64,000 bases of DNA, from the NCBI GenBank assembly GCA_013399875.1, contig VXAZ01008028.1, forward strand, positions 470,080-534,079. Direction: 5' to 3'. The notes beneath the pieces were generated by a model. It saw nothing but the letters and a program-made list of their open reading frames with translations. It was not told the origin of the DNA and ran no database searches. This document shows positions 1 to 12,434 of this stretch, piece after piece (within the stretch, counting starts at the first letter, position 1; every line of letters starts with the position of its first letter). Source of the DNA: Gymnorhina tibicen. Its lineage: Eukaryota > Chordata > Aves > Passeriformes > Artamidae. The position numbers and the translations under genes were made by a program.

Positions 1-465
1 CTTGCTTCTTAGTACATACAGTACTGGTAATTCAAGCTCTCAGTTATGTGATATTTCTCTTTATCATGATAAATGATGGCTGAAAGGAGTAATTTTGGTT
101 CAAGCCTGCCTCCTGCTTGAAAGAAAGTTTTGGTTCAGTGATTTAAGCAAGGCAAGCACCATGAATCTCCTCCCTATTCCCGAGCTTGACTTGGACACAA
201 GCAACTGGAAATTGGAACAGCCCAATGAAAGAACACAAATTTATCTTCAAGGAGCTTTGCTGATCTCAGTGATTCCCAGTCACCTTCCCTATTTTCAAAC
301 GTGCATCTTGTACTCCAGTGATTTCACTGGATTTCAATTGGTTCTGTACAGCTCTAAGTGAAGACAAAGAATGTTTTTATACTCTTCTGAGTATTTTTTC
401 TCTTTTCTTTTTCAGTGTAAAGCACCAATACAATAATACAGGAATATGCATTACTTTAATTAAGT

Positions 466-598
466 CCCGCCCCTGGACGTGTTCAAGGCCAGGTTGGATG
501 GGGCTTGGAGTCACCTGGGAAGATGTCCCTGCCCATAGCAGAGGGTGGCACTCGATGACATTTAAGGTCCTTTCAACCCAAACCACTCTATATTCCAT
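466..598 (+). mobile_element. CR1 LINE 3' end fragment
   Basis: Sense CR1 tail: 'gtgttcaaggccaggttgg', then 'atggggcttggag', 'gtccctgcccat' and 'ccaacccaaacca'-like end. It is 5'-truncated, the normal state of CR1 copies, and diverged. It covers the last codons of ORF2 and the short 3' UTR. Confidence 0.85.
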
Positions 599-2948
599 AT
601 TTTCATGTTCTCTCACAGACAACTACCCCACTGAAGGAGAGAAAAGCACTTTTTCTTCTTCCCTTTCTTAGGATTATTAACTGTCTGCCCAGCTTGTAGC
701 AATAAATGGCAAATTACCTTATGGCAGAAATTAATGTATTTGATAGCCTAATGTTATACAATTTTTGGTATTTCCATCTCTACAACATGGGCTCTTTATT
801 GCATTTGGCTGTAGGGTTGGGAAGGTTAACTGAGTTAGATTTATTTGTAACTCTGCAGAGAAATGTTACAGCCTTAAACAGCCAAGAAAAGTCCCACAGA
901 AACAGGGAAACAAGATCTCCATGGGCTAATTTGTCTTAGTTTTGTAATAGGAAATAGTAACAAAAGCTGTTTATGTGGATCACCAGAACTGAAACCAAGA
1001 GGAAGGAAGTGGGAAAAGGCAAAGCATAGCCTGGAGTCAGGAGCTTGTGAGGGCAGTTAGAAATTTCTGGAGAAAAAGTAGGTTAAGGAGGTAAAATAAG
1101 CATCAATACTTTAGCTAATCAAATAGAGATGTAGCAGTATACAAATAACGAGATATCAAAGGGAAATAAAAGAACATGTACTGAATATTATCATCAACAC
1201 TGGAGAACAAAAGAATGAGAGAACATCTCTTTCTTCTTCAACTCCAAAGCACAATATTCAACAAATAATTGCAGCCTATCCCCAAAATGTCACCCAAGTA
1301 AAAGAAAAACAAAACAACACCTTAATGGCACAAAGCAGTGGTTCTGCTTGTTCCTTTTACTTTCTTTCTTAATGACATATTCCATCAATTCTGAATTCAT
1401 CAGAAACAGTGATTAGAGGAGGAAAAAAAATCTCTTTTGTTATCGTCTACCTTAAACTTCAAAGCAGCAGGGACACTGAATGAAACACAACTCTTATCAA
1501 AGTGAGCATTTATAATTCTTAAGTTTGATATTTATAAATTTACAAGGCTTTCCTAGTCATGCTGCTCAGAACTATTACAGAAAAGCACATCACGGAAAGT
1601 GTAAACATCTGGAGGCATGTCGTTCTATTCTGCCTCAATCTGAGGGCTTCAGTGCACACAGCGTTATCAAGAGTTGGGGGAAAAGAGAAAACCCCAAACA
1701 TTTTCCCTGCCTTCCTCAACAGAGACTCATTAAATGTTATTAAGTATCACCCACTTCCTTGGTGACATTCACTAACTTCAAGCATTGGCCAACCAGTTCA
1801 AATCTACTTTTTATGCAGGGAATTCTCTTTAGAAATATCCCACATCCCTACTCATCCTGGCCTTCTCTGTTAACATCATGTTCAGCCTATTTCTGAACAT
1901 CCAGATCAGCAGCATCTGAAATCATGGCTTAATCTGTTTTGCACAGGATGTTGATAAACCATTCCGAGCTTCCCAACCAATAAATAAATTTCTGTTGTGT
2001 AACTAAACTGCAGGATAATTTCTAAGTGAACTGGAAGACTCCCTAATATTTGAGTGTCCTGAAACTGCAGAAGATTCTGTAGTGAGCTTGTGTGGAAAAC
2101 AGGAAATATCTCTGCTGCAAATATCAAAACCAAATTGCCAAGTAAAAAGTAATTTGAAGTCTGTTTGTTGTAGGCCATGTAATTTGGAATATTATTTTAA
2201 TAAAATTCTAATTCTTAAGCCTTTGATACTTGTAAGTTCTAAAACAGCAATACGTGGCTTTTATTGTGTCCATGCTCAGCTTTAACAGTAGCAATACCGA
2301 TGTAAAATATGCCACACTACACAAATCTGCATTATATGGGTTTCTGATTTCTTTTTTAGTTAACTACAGCTTCTCTACACTTTACAATGTCAACTCCTCA
2401 AATGTACCAGCTTTAGGTCGCTAAATGTAGCAACTGTGCGTTTGTAAATCACAGTCGGGTTCAACACAAAACAGAATTTAGGAAATTTATGGTTATACCT
2501 GGACATTTTTCTTAAAGCCTCTATAAATATATTCTCTTCAATTTGCTTTGTTTCCCTCGGATTATTGTGCAGGAAAACAGGACAAGCTTTCTGGACTGAC
2601 TTACTGGAGTCTTGCAGCTTGTGATGCTGTCATTTAAACATTTCTACACAAGATAACAAAAAATGCAGACAGAGCTGTAATTATGCAAATGTGTAAACTC
2701 AGTGACAATGAACTACCGGGGTCCAAAACAATTCCAGAGACAAAGAGGAAGGGAACAGTAGGAAGCTGGACTCCTTTGGGGTTGTAATCTACAGCCAAAT
2801 AAATGACAAATTATAAACAACACAATAAGGGGTTTAATAGTTGGGGTAATTTTCAATGCATATATATCAATGCATGTAAAAAATACAAGAACCCCAAAAT
2901 CCATGAATCTTGTAAAGGCATATATATAATGTTTCCTACAATTATTAG
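599..2948. other. Unique AT-rich intron, nothing recognised
   Basis: No exon with splice sites, no RNA gene and no identifiable repeat. Short reading frames of 60-90 codons are at chance level for this composition. Confidence 0.6.
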
Positions 2949-2949
2949 C

Positions 2950-2950
<1 letters not shown>

Positions 2951-2998
<48 letters not shown>

Positions 2999-3079
2999 TA
3001 CAATTAAATAATAATGATAATTATAATAATAAATTGATATTACTATTATTTTATTATTATTACTACTACTACTACTATT
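2951..3079. repeat. Compound microsatellite (AAT)n / (TTA)n / (TAC)n
   Basis: About 48 nt of near-perfect AAT units, then an imperfect AT-rich section, then TTATTA units and finally TACTACTACTACTACTAT. The whole block lacks G almost completely. Length polymorphism is likely. Confidence 0.95.
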
Positions 3080-4273
3080 GCTTTCACATATTCAAAATTT
3101 TCTAAATTATTCTGATCTGAATTTTCCTCTTAATTCCTGATTAATTGCAAGGTGTCCTTCAATATTTTGCAAATTCTAAGTCATCGCATTTCATTTAGCA
3201 ATCAGCACTGTTATAGTCAGAGGTTTTATTTCCCACCATAATTATAACTGGACTGCAAATCTGCGTAACTAATCTTGCAGAGAACTGTCAGTACATAAAT
3301 AAAAGTAATAGAAAAGGCCTCTAGTGAAAAGAAAAATGAGAAAAAAGAAGAGCATGCAAAATATTTAAGTTCTTATTATAGGAGGAATTCCTTTTTAAAT
3401 TAAAAATATTTTTTGTTAATCTATCACACACTTTGATATTCAATTTGCTCTACCAAATGGCATCATGTAGAGCTGCCAAAGCAAAAGTCACCCTGCTAGG
3501 AAGCTTGTCAGTTCAGTCTTTTACTCACACTGGAAAGAAAACCATCTTTAAAATATTAAATACAGCTGTGGGTTTTAGTCCCACAGTAACTTCATGACTG
3601 TGACCTTCATAAAAGACTTGGCAATCTCACAGTCATAGAACTCATCCAGGATATTACCGAGAGCCATTGAAGGTCAGCACTGAATTGCTCTGATTAAATT
3701 CAAAATATAAAATCAGATTTTCACTGAGCATTTTCTTGTCCTTTCATAATTTAAATTCTCTTTGGTAATTAAAAAATACAAAAAATGCTTTAAGAGAGAG
3801 ATTATCCTGCGGTGACCACTGCAGGTAGTTTACAACGTGGCTTTATTTTATAACAATGATGTTCTGAATAGGAATGTAATGACAAGAGAAAGGATAAAAA
3901 GAACAACCAGCAAAACATGATAAAACTGTTCATCCTGTTCCTAATTTATTCTCTGGGACATGTCAAACTGACCATGACTGGGCACCTACAGCAAACTGTT
4001 TGAGGGATAATTTGGTATGTGATAGAAAAATAAAGAGATTTGGAGGAATAAGAAGAACCACATTTACTTAGAATCCCTAGATCCTTTAGGTCTTTACCAC
4101 ATCTAACCTCACTCCAGCAATATCAGAGAAGGGATTGTGGGTATGAAGCAGTTTCAAACCTACAAAGGTGTCCCACTTCCATCCTTAGTGCTTTCACAGA
4201 GCTGCATTCACAGCAATCTCAGGAAGCAAGATCCTCAGTGGGACCAACCAGCACGGGATCACACCACTGCAAG
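3080..4273. other. Unique AT-rich intron, nothing recognised
   Basis: No coding exon, repeat consensus or RNA structure that I can support. Confidence 0.55.
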
Positions 4274-4491
4274 GAGTCATGGAATGCTTTGGGTTGGAAG
4301 GGACCATAAGGACACCTTCCACTAGACCAGGGTGCGCCAAGCCCTGTCCAACCTGGGCCTTGGACACTTCCAGGGATCCAGGGGCAGCCACAGCTTCTCT
4401 GGGCACCCTGTGCCAGGGCCTCACCACCCTCACAGGGAACAATTTCTTCCCAATATCCAATCTAATCTACTCTCTTCCAGTTTAGTGAACC
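4274..4491 (-). mobile_element. CR1 LINE 3' end
   Basis: Antisense on the given strand: it begins 'gagtcatggaatgctttggg' and 'ttggaagggacc', passes 'cttccactagaccagg' and 'cacttccagggatcc', and ends 'caatatccaatctaatctac'. On the minus strand it decodes to the CR1 ORF2 C-terminus (HRVPREAVAAPGSLEVSKA), which places it at the extreme 3' end of the element. It is frame-damaged and inactive. Confidence 0.95.
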
Positions 4492-7149
4492 AGCAGCCCA
4501 GTGGCTAAGCAGAAAAAAAAATCAAAACCTTGCAAAACATAAATATTTACTCATGTTACTAACATTTAAATTAATATGGTCAAATTCATAGTACAATTGT
4601 GCAACAAGTACCATCATTAATGAAGAGTGTCGAGGTGTTTTCATTCTAATACCTAATTGTCACTCAGCAGTCTACTACACCCAGCAAAAAAAAAAAAAAA
4701 ACCAAAGTGAAAGAGATCAAGAACAGCTGGCAAGAGCTGATGGTTTACCATAGTACTTATCATGGGCTCTGCAGTATTTTTCCAAAAAAGGGAAAATCAG
4801 AAATAAGCCAATTGCTACTGTTCATTCTCCTCATCATTATTTACATTGATCGATGCTTTTTCAACTCTCACATGCAGGGAAGCCGCCACACCCTTCACTG
4901 CAGAGAACCAGCACTTTGCAGATTCACGAGAGCCTCCTATTTCCATGGAAAACATCAAAATACTTCCCACAGCAAATGTCCAAACACTGTCTGCAATCCC
5001 CTCACTTTACCAGATGGGCTGTTTGTAGCGGAGCAGAGGGGAAGGAAGGAAAGGAATTCCACCAAAGCACGAACCATGGTGTTCGTGGGACCGGCTGCTC
5101 AGCGATGCCCCAGGTAACACACACAGCCCTCCCCTTCTAGAACATTCAGTACTTTCCAGAACAGATTTTGCCATTATTTCTGGGACATGTTTCCGTGCAG
5201 CAAAGAATCACAGGGAACCTCTGGTCTACTGCTGTCAACAGTTTTCTTGCACAAAGAAGAACATATTGATCTGCACTTTCAGTCTGGACTGGTAGCTAAT
5301 ATCTAATACCTAGCTGTGACTATTTAGGTACAGGTATAACTCCTCATTTTCAAGACTAATGTACAAGAAAAAATGTCAGTATGTAATTTTTTAGACTCTG
5401 AAGTTTAGACCCAAAATACATCTCACCTGGGGACGGTTCTTCTGCTTCCAAGAGCTCCACCCACAGCAGCATCCAAGCTGCACACACACTAAATTAAGCC
5501 ATTTGTGCCTCCTAAAAATGACTCCCATGATGCCAACACACTCTGTCGCACAGAGACAACTTCAAGAATGCTTTTCCATATGCTTTTGGTGCATCCCCTG
5601 CAAAGTGTAATCACTCAAAATATACCCAACTTTGATGTTATTCAGAGTCCATATATTTGGGTGACTCTGTAAATCTGTCCCAGAGCCCTCCTTACCTCCA
5701 CTGCCTCAGCCTCATTACACACCTCGTGGGCTATACACACTCAGAATTCCCAGTTTTCCCAGGGTGGAATAGGCCAAAGGACCTGCAGAAGAGACTCAAA
5801 ACTGCCTATGTGGACTGCAGATCAAATGTCTCCCAAAAAGGGACATTCAGTGGTGCCCAGTGTCTGGAACAAGCATCATTTGTGGAAGAAAAATAAAGTC
5901 CCGTGATGTTGTAAGTGGGGATAGAGACTGCAGCTGTCTAGGGCACAACAATTTCATTTCTTAGCAAATGCAAACCGCCTTGGGAATGCTCCATAAAGAG
6001 CTCAAGCAAGAGACAGGCCAGCAAAGTAGTACTAAAAATAATATTTTCAGAGCCCTGACATCCTTTGAGAATTTAGGAACTATCTGATTTCATTTCTGAG
6101 GCTGTCTAAAGTATTCTAAAACTTACTTTTTGAAGGAAACATAGCAAGAGAACTTCAGGATTATTGTGATATGTCTTGAGCTGCTTCACATCTCACCACC
6201 CAAGCTGATCAACCATTTAAAGACATAACAAGTGACTATGATTTAAAATCAAATGTTCAAATATGCTGTCTCTTATCTACTATAATAACAAAATTTGATT
6301 TGTTTGTCCAAAGCTGTTTTTCTTTTTCAAAGCACAGTCTGAAAGTACAAAATAACATCAGGTCACTCTTCAGGCTTTCATCCCGCGCTGTGTGCTGCTG
6401 TCAGAAGAAAATTACAATGCTTTAAAAAGGAGTTTAAGGAAAAGCCTAGAATCGTGTCTAACACAAACTCTGCTCCAAAACCAACAGCCCATGACAGGGT
6501 TTTTTTCAGGTTTCAGCTCTACCTCATTAATAGGAAAAGTTCAACTAATTGGAAAGTCAAACTTCCCACTTTCCTTGCTTTACCTATTGCCTTTCTAATT
6601 AATTGCTACACTGTCACAACATTTCTCTTTGCATTACTTAAAATGGCAAAATGATGTCTGTGATTGGACAAGTGTCTTTCCTAATATACCATATGGTGAG
6701 ATACCTCATAGTTTGACAATATTTAACAAGAAAAGATCTGCTCATTTCTGCAAGTCCCCTGTTGCCCAAGCCCTTGATTAGACAGCATTTCTGTGAAATT
6801 CAGGTATCTAATTAGCCTGTTTGATTATCTGAAATAAAATTAAGTCTCCAAAATTGTTAAATCACCATGTACTTTTCCATCACATTGATTTGCTGCAAGT
6901 GGAGAAAACCTCAGTACTTCTCACCTGAACACTTCTCATCACACAAAAAGAATGACAAATCCACGGCTCTGCACCAGTTTGCCCAAGTTAAAACACCAGT
7001 GACAACTCGTGATGAGTGGTCCAGACCCTATCTGAGGAAAGGGGCGGAAGGAGATTCCTGTCCCGTTTGGATTAGGGACAGATTGGAGCCAAAGGACAGA
7101 TTGGACACCTTCAGATCTTTACTCTTCCACCTCCCAGAAGTGAACACTT
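4492..7149. other. Unique intron with a 16-A run
   Basis: A 16-base A run lies at 4686-4701. I see no exon or recognised element. The longest frame here (about 136 codons from 4707) has no recognisable domain or codon bias and is judged to be chance. Confidence 0.55.
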
Positions 7150-7295
7150 TGGGGATGGTGACTCCACTTCTCCCCTAGGGAGCCTGGTCCAATGCTCAAC
7201 CACCTTTTCAGCAAAGAAATTTTTCCTAATATCCAACCTTCAACTCTTCTGGATCACCTGGAAGCGATTTCCCCTTGTCCTCTCAATTTCTTATC
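7150..7295 (-). mobile_element. Internal CR1 fragment
   Basis: Matches the CR1 reverse-strand pattern 'ggggatggtgactccac', 'ggagcctggtccaatgctca', 'gaaatttttcctaatatcca', 'ccccttgtcctctc'. The terminal 'gaatcatagaat' end is missing, so both ends are truncated or decayed. Confidence 0.7.
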
Positions 7296-8269
7296 TTCAT
7301 GCATGCCTGAAACTCAAGGCACTACATCATGTAATCACTGGCAGAGCTTTCATCCCTTGATGTCATCTGCTTAGCAACCACAGAACACCCCAGGGAATTC
7401 CATTCACATGATGGAATATTTCCTTTTTTAGCAAAAGGGGGATAAAAGATGGTCTGTTCCACGTAATCCCATTTTGCTCTTCCATATTAAAATTCTGTTG
7501 GACTCACTCCTACTCATGATTAATCTCATTATTCTTCAATTAATTTGAGAAGACCAGCAACTCATTTTACACTACCATAATTATTTCTATAACGCCAGCC
7601 AAAGCAAATTACCTTACTACATAACAAATTAACATAATGATGGCTCACATTAAATGTTTTTCCCCTTAAAAAAGTACACATGGATTAAGGAAATGTAAGG
7701 AACGTACTTGACACTGCAAATGATTGTAGGAGAAATGGAAGGAATGTATGTCAAATCCACAAACTTATTTTCCCCATCATCACATCCTATTAAACTGCTG
7801 GCTGTAGCTTTATTACTCTTCCTCATTTTTTTCTCAGGCATCCACTTCTTATTTTGATCCCCTGTTTGTTGTTAAAATGGCAGTAATATTTTACAGAAAT
7901 AGCCTAAAATCAAGGCATTGTGCTTATCGCTGCAAGTTTTCAATTCCTTCCTCAACATCCTTTTCCAACATTACAATGAAACCTCTGGAAAATCTAATTT
8001 CAAGAGTAATGAGCAAGTTGTATTAAAAACAAATTAAACCAACCCACCCTGATTTGTCAATATTATTCAGCTGTAGCTCTCAGCCAAAGACCACTCAAAG
8101 ATAACAAACTGGGTGACACTAGCAGAAACTCTGCATGTTGCATTTCAGTGCTACTGTTGGGGGCTGTGAATAACAAATAACAATAACAAAGTAGATTCCC
8201 TCAGTGGATACTCACCACTCCAGTCTAGGACCATCTTCTCTAATTTTAAACCAATTTTAAGAAAATAAA
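7296..8269. other. Unique AT-rich intron, nothing recognised
   Basis: No supportable feature. Confidence 0.5.
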
Positions 8270-8462
8270 TTAGCAAAATGCTTGGCTGTAACAAGCTCTT
8301 GGAACAGGTTGCCTTCAGAAGGGGTGGAGGTACCATCCCCCGAAGCATTCAAAAAAATAAAGCAGAATTGGAGCTTCACAACATGATTTAGTGGCCATGG
8401 TGGTACTTGAACAAGGTTGGACTTGATCTTGAAGGCCTTTTCCAACCTTAATGATTCTGTGG
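8270..8462 (+). mobile_element. Old CR1 LINE 3' end
   Basis: Reads 'ctcttggaacaggttgcctt', 'aggttggacttgatcttg', 'aaggccttttccaacctt', 'aatgattctgtg', a sense CR1 terminus ending in the octamer-like ATTCTGTG. It is more diverged than the copies near 4.3 or 31 kb and represents an older subfamily. Confidence 0.85.
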
Positions 8463-11430
8463 GGATTTGAATCTGATCTCATTCTTTTCAGCTCTGAGAA
8501 GATGCAAAGCAGTTCCCAAATTGTCCACCTAAATTTAACTCACTGTACTGCACTACTTATCACAACATCTGCCTTCAAATATATTATTCAGCTGAATATG
8601 AGCACTGCCTCCACATTTTTTTAATCAACTTATTAAATTGCACCAAGTTTCTAAACATTATATGTAAAACAACAGGTTAAAAAGATAATCATATACACAG
8701 TGTAGGACCCGATTATTCTCTCTTTAAGAACAAAATGGTGAAGCTAAATATATATTTGAGGGCTTAGCACCTCTTGAGATATGAGTAGATGCAGCAGTTC
8801 AGGTTCTAAACAAAGAAAATGGTCAGTAAGAGATGGTTATTTTGAAGCTTGGCCAGTAATCAATAAATTAGGAGATCTAAAATAGGATAATCAGGTTGGA
8901 CATTTAAAATGAACAACAATAATTACTACTTCATACAGTATCTAATTAAATTCAGAAACTCATTGTTGCAGGGAAGCTCAAACATATGAGTGGGTTCAAT
9001 AAGTCTTTAGCAAAAATAGTGGATTATGGCTCCACAGATGGCTATTAAAGCAGCAATTCAGATGCTAATTTGAACTCAGGAAGTTCCTAAATCACAGCCT
9101 GTGGAAGCTTGGAAGATACAGCAGGGAAAAGCTCATGCCACACTTCTCATGCTCCTTGTATTCTTTGTTAAACAACTCTTACTGGACAGGGAGCTGAAGG
9201 CCTCATCTGATCCACTCTGGCTGTGTCCTGGTCTTCTTTATTCCTTGCATGAGTTTCTCTCTTAAAAATAAATCTGCTTAAAAAGGAATTGGCTTTTGTT
9301 TTTGTCTTTGGAGTTAGCTGATGAGCAAACATTTGCTGCTTCATTTGACAGGTGGATAAAAACTTCAGTATTTCCCCAAAATTTTCAAGCACAGACTTGT
9401 TTACCCCTGTGGGACACTCCTGGCTCATGTGCTGCTGTATTCTAAGAGACCTAAAGATCATTTTAAATGGAAATATCTTTCTGAATGTTGGAACTGATAC
9501 AGAAAATATCTGCGGGCGGTGCTGGTAAAAGTTCTCACAAAATCACATTTGTTTAAGGAATTAAACCATTATATGAACGAAATACTTTTTTTCAAGAGAA
9601 GATAACAATCAAAACACAATTTTCTAGGAGTAAATTTTTAATACCGTAAAATTTCAGTACTTTATCTGTGTGATTAAATTCCCTGGTTAAGATGGCAAAA
9701 TAATTAGTCATCAAGCCCAGGAAAGTGCTTTTTTCTGCATGCATACTCCTGTGACAAAGTACAATATTTCATTAAATTTTGGAGAAGATTACCACCTACC
9801 AGAAAAGGGATATAAAATGCAGTAAATCCAATTACAAGCAATAACACTGACTTTGGGGGTTTTTATTTAGTATTTTCATATTTTATTTGAGTTTTGTAGT
9901 GACAGCTTTTTTAAATGCAATTGTGTTCTTTGAACATAATAACAACAACACCTGGCACTTAGAAATTCAAATTATGTGTGAATTCTTTTGAAAATAACAA
10001 TGATTTGATTCACAGGCATCAAGTGGAAACTACCAGTCACAACATGACAGCGAAGAGAAAAATGTTTAACCAGAGTAACAGAGTTATGGTACTTGACTCC
10101 AAAACTGGGATGGGGTAGAGATTCATTTACCCAGGTGTTTCCTTACAGATAAAACTCCACAGAAAAATGATTTAGGAACTCTTTTCTCATTCTTTTTTTC
10201 TCAAGGTCCTCTCCTCTCACATAGCTTTCCACCAAATTCTTCTCAGCTCTAACACAAGAGTTTTGCCCCAAGAGTAACATGAATAACACCCAAGAATAAC
10301 ATGAATTTTATTTTGCGGTCAGTTTGGCAAAGTAACACTGAGCCTGTTCTATCGCTTCTTTGGTGCCGGGACTTTGTCACTTCAAAGGCACAAGGAAATT
10401 CTTTGGGTTCAATACGATTTTTCAAACTAATCTTGAGACTGACAAATTGGAGACCTCACACTTTCACTAAGTTTGAAGTTGATGTATACTAGTAAAACTA
10501 CAGAGGGAAGTTAGCTCTTATTCCATAGATAAGAATTTAGCTGACAAAAATTCAATTATATGAGCAAGAGATTTCCCAATTATCAGCCCAACTCAACAAA
10601 TAATTGCATGGTGATTAGTACCAATAAATCATTCACACTGCTTCAAAAATTTTACAGTATTAAAAAATGGTGATGAATATAAAAAGTAGAGTCAAAAATT
10701 ATTATGAAGTTCTGGTCAATTCTACTATTTGCTTCCTGACAGCTCTGTCTCTAGGCTCTCATTCCCTTTTCCTGGCTCAATTTTTGAATACCTTTAAGGT
10801 TCAATTCAAAGTCTGTTACTTTTCCTTTCTTTCCCTAACTTTTTGGGAATTTAGACATAATAAAGACCGTGAAGCAGAAGGAAGCACAGGAATCCTACTG
10901 ACTAAAGAGAGGAAGGCCTCTCTTAGGCCTCTAACTTAGAAGAAAGTCCATTTCAAAGAATGTATCTTAAGTGGTATCAGTATGGATGTTTTCTATGCTG
11001 GGGAGAAGTAAACTGGGGGAAAACAAAGAATGAGAGAGACGAAGAACAGGTAATTTAAAAGACAAAAGGGCAAAGAAAATAGTCAAAGCATATAACAAGT
11101 AATAAACATCAGGTTCTGAAAGCAACAGAGGAAAGAAAAGAACGAGGACTCAAATCAAGATGTTTAAGTGAAGAAAAGACCAGAGCTAAGCTTTTCATTT
11201 AAAATATGAAGTACATACAGACAACAGAACGTGCATCCTGGTCTTTCAACACTTGCAAAAATACCTATTAAAAGAACCTTGAACAAGTCACAAGCTGCAC
11301 TTGTGAAATCTGAAGCTTCATTTTGAAGACTAAGCAAAGACAAAGGCAAAATTTGTTGAAATGCATTACTTGTCTGCTCCTTCTGAACACTATAATTGTG
11401 CTTACTCTGTATTCCTGCATGCAACATTGA
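8463..11430. other. Unique AT-rich intron, nothing recognised
   Basis: Repeat-poor sequence without a supportable gene, RNA or transposon. Confidence 0.5.
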
Positions 11431-11439
11431 ATCCCTCAG

Positions 11440-11660
11440 TCTACTGCCAGGTTTTCATTCCATATTGTGTATTATTGAAGTGTAAAACTGCTGAATGCGC
11501 CCCAGCGCGATTTTAATCATATTATAGACAATGTTCCAAGCTGATGTAATCAAATGCCTTTAATTATGGCAATCAAATATATTATCAGTTTACTATTGCT
11601 AGCCCATATTGGGTACATGGAACAGCCTGGAATAGCAGAGGCTGCTGTTTACACATGACT
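11440..11660. other. Candidate conserved non-coding block
   Basis: Repeat-free block retaining CpGs (GCGCCCCAGCGCG) in AT-rich surroundings, followed by homeodomain-type TAAT/ATTA and AATCAAA cores (for example 'gatgtaatcaaatgccttta'). This texture is typical of vertebrate developmental enhancers, but conservation cannot be shown from a single genome. Confidence 0.35.
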
Positions 11661-11710
11661 TGGTTCAACCTTATGGCAAAACACCTCATTCAGTTTAGGT
11701 GCAAATATTT

Positions 11711-11975
11711 TCATGGAATCATGGAATGCCAGGTTGGAAGGGGCCTCAACGATCATGTGGTCCAGCCTTTCTTGGCCAAAGCACAGTCTAGACAAGATGG
11801 CCCAGAACCCTGTCCAGCTGTCTCTTAAATGAGTCCAGTGTTGGGGAATCTACCGTTTTCCGGAAGATTATTCCAACGGCTGATTGTTCCCATTGGGAAT
11901 AATTTCCCTCTTGTGTCTAATTGGAATCTCCCATCAGTGACATGTACCCACTACTGCTCAAATTTTTCACCAGCA
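11711..11975 (-). mobile_element. CR1 LINE 3' end, older CR1-X-like subfamily
   Basis: Begins 'catggaatcatggaatgcca' and 'ggttggaaggggcctcaacg', then 'aagcacagtctagacaagat', 'ccctgtccagctg', 'gtgttggggaatctacc', 'attattccaacggctgattg'. This is the reverse complement of a CR1 type distinct from the common passerine tail elsewhere in the window. The left end still shows the GGAATCAT repeat that marks CR1 termini. Confidence 0.85.
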
Positions 11976-12151
11976 CTTTGGACCCTGCTCGCCCAGTGTC
12001 AAGCCCACCTCACTGATCCAGTCAGCCTGGTGCCAAAAACTCCCCTTGCCTCTTCCACTGCAGGTGGATTCCACCCCTCCAGTCTCTCTTTACTGATTAC
12101 CTTAGAATAAAAATTACTTTAATGGAAATGTATGCTTTATATAAATTTCAT

Positions 12152-12177
12152 AAAAAAAAAAAAAAAAAAAAAAAAAA
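12152..12177 (+). repeat. Homopolymer of 26 A
   Basis: Uninterrupted A run after 'ataaatttcat'. CR1 elements do not end in poly(A), so it is not a CR1 tail. It is either a simple repeat or the tail of an unrecognised retrocopy; no processed gene is recognisable upstream. Confidence 0.95.
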
Positions 12178-12269
12178 TGGGTTCTTTTACAGAAAATTCA
12201 CAAAACCAAGTTATTTATTTATTGCAGATTCCCATTATGGACAGAGGGAAAGGACTCCTGGAAAGGACT

Positions 12270-12434
12270 AAGGTTGCCCAAAGAGACCATGGAGTTCACC
12301 CTTGGAGACAGTGTGAGAGGACAAGGCCCTGAGCAACCTCATCATACACTGAAGGCAGTTTTGTTTTAAACAGACTTGATCAGACACCATCCCCTGGTTC
12401 CTTCCATCAAAAGGTATTCTCTGATTCTGTATTA
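12270..12434 (+). mobile_element. Diverged CR1 3' end fragment
   Basis: Words such as 'acaaggccctgagcaacctc', 'gacttgatcagacaccatcc' and the ending 'tattctctgattctgta' follow the sense 3' end of an older CR1 subfamily. Boundaries are approximate. Confidence 0.65.

Noticed and set aside
2951..3079. CRISPR-like regular repeats
   Set aside because: Simple trinucleotide microsatellite without unique spacers; the genome is vertebrate.
4707..5117. 136-codon plus-strand frame
   Set aside because: No recognisable domain, no promoter or splice context and ordinary intron composition; consistent with chance.
12132..12332. Possible processed pseudogene ending at the 26-A run
   Set aside because: No recognisable gene upstream of the A run; the preceding sequence is an antisense CR1 and unique DNA.
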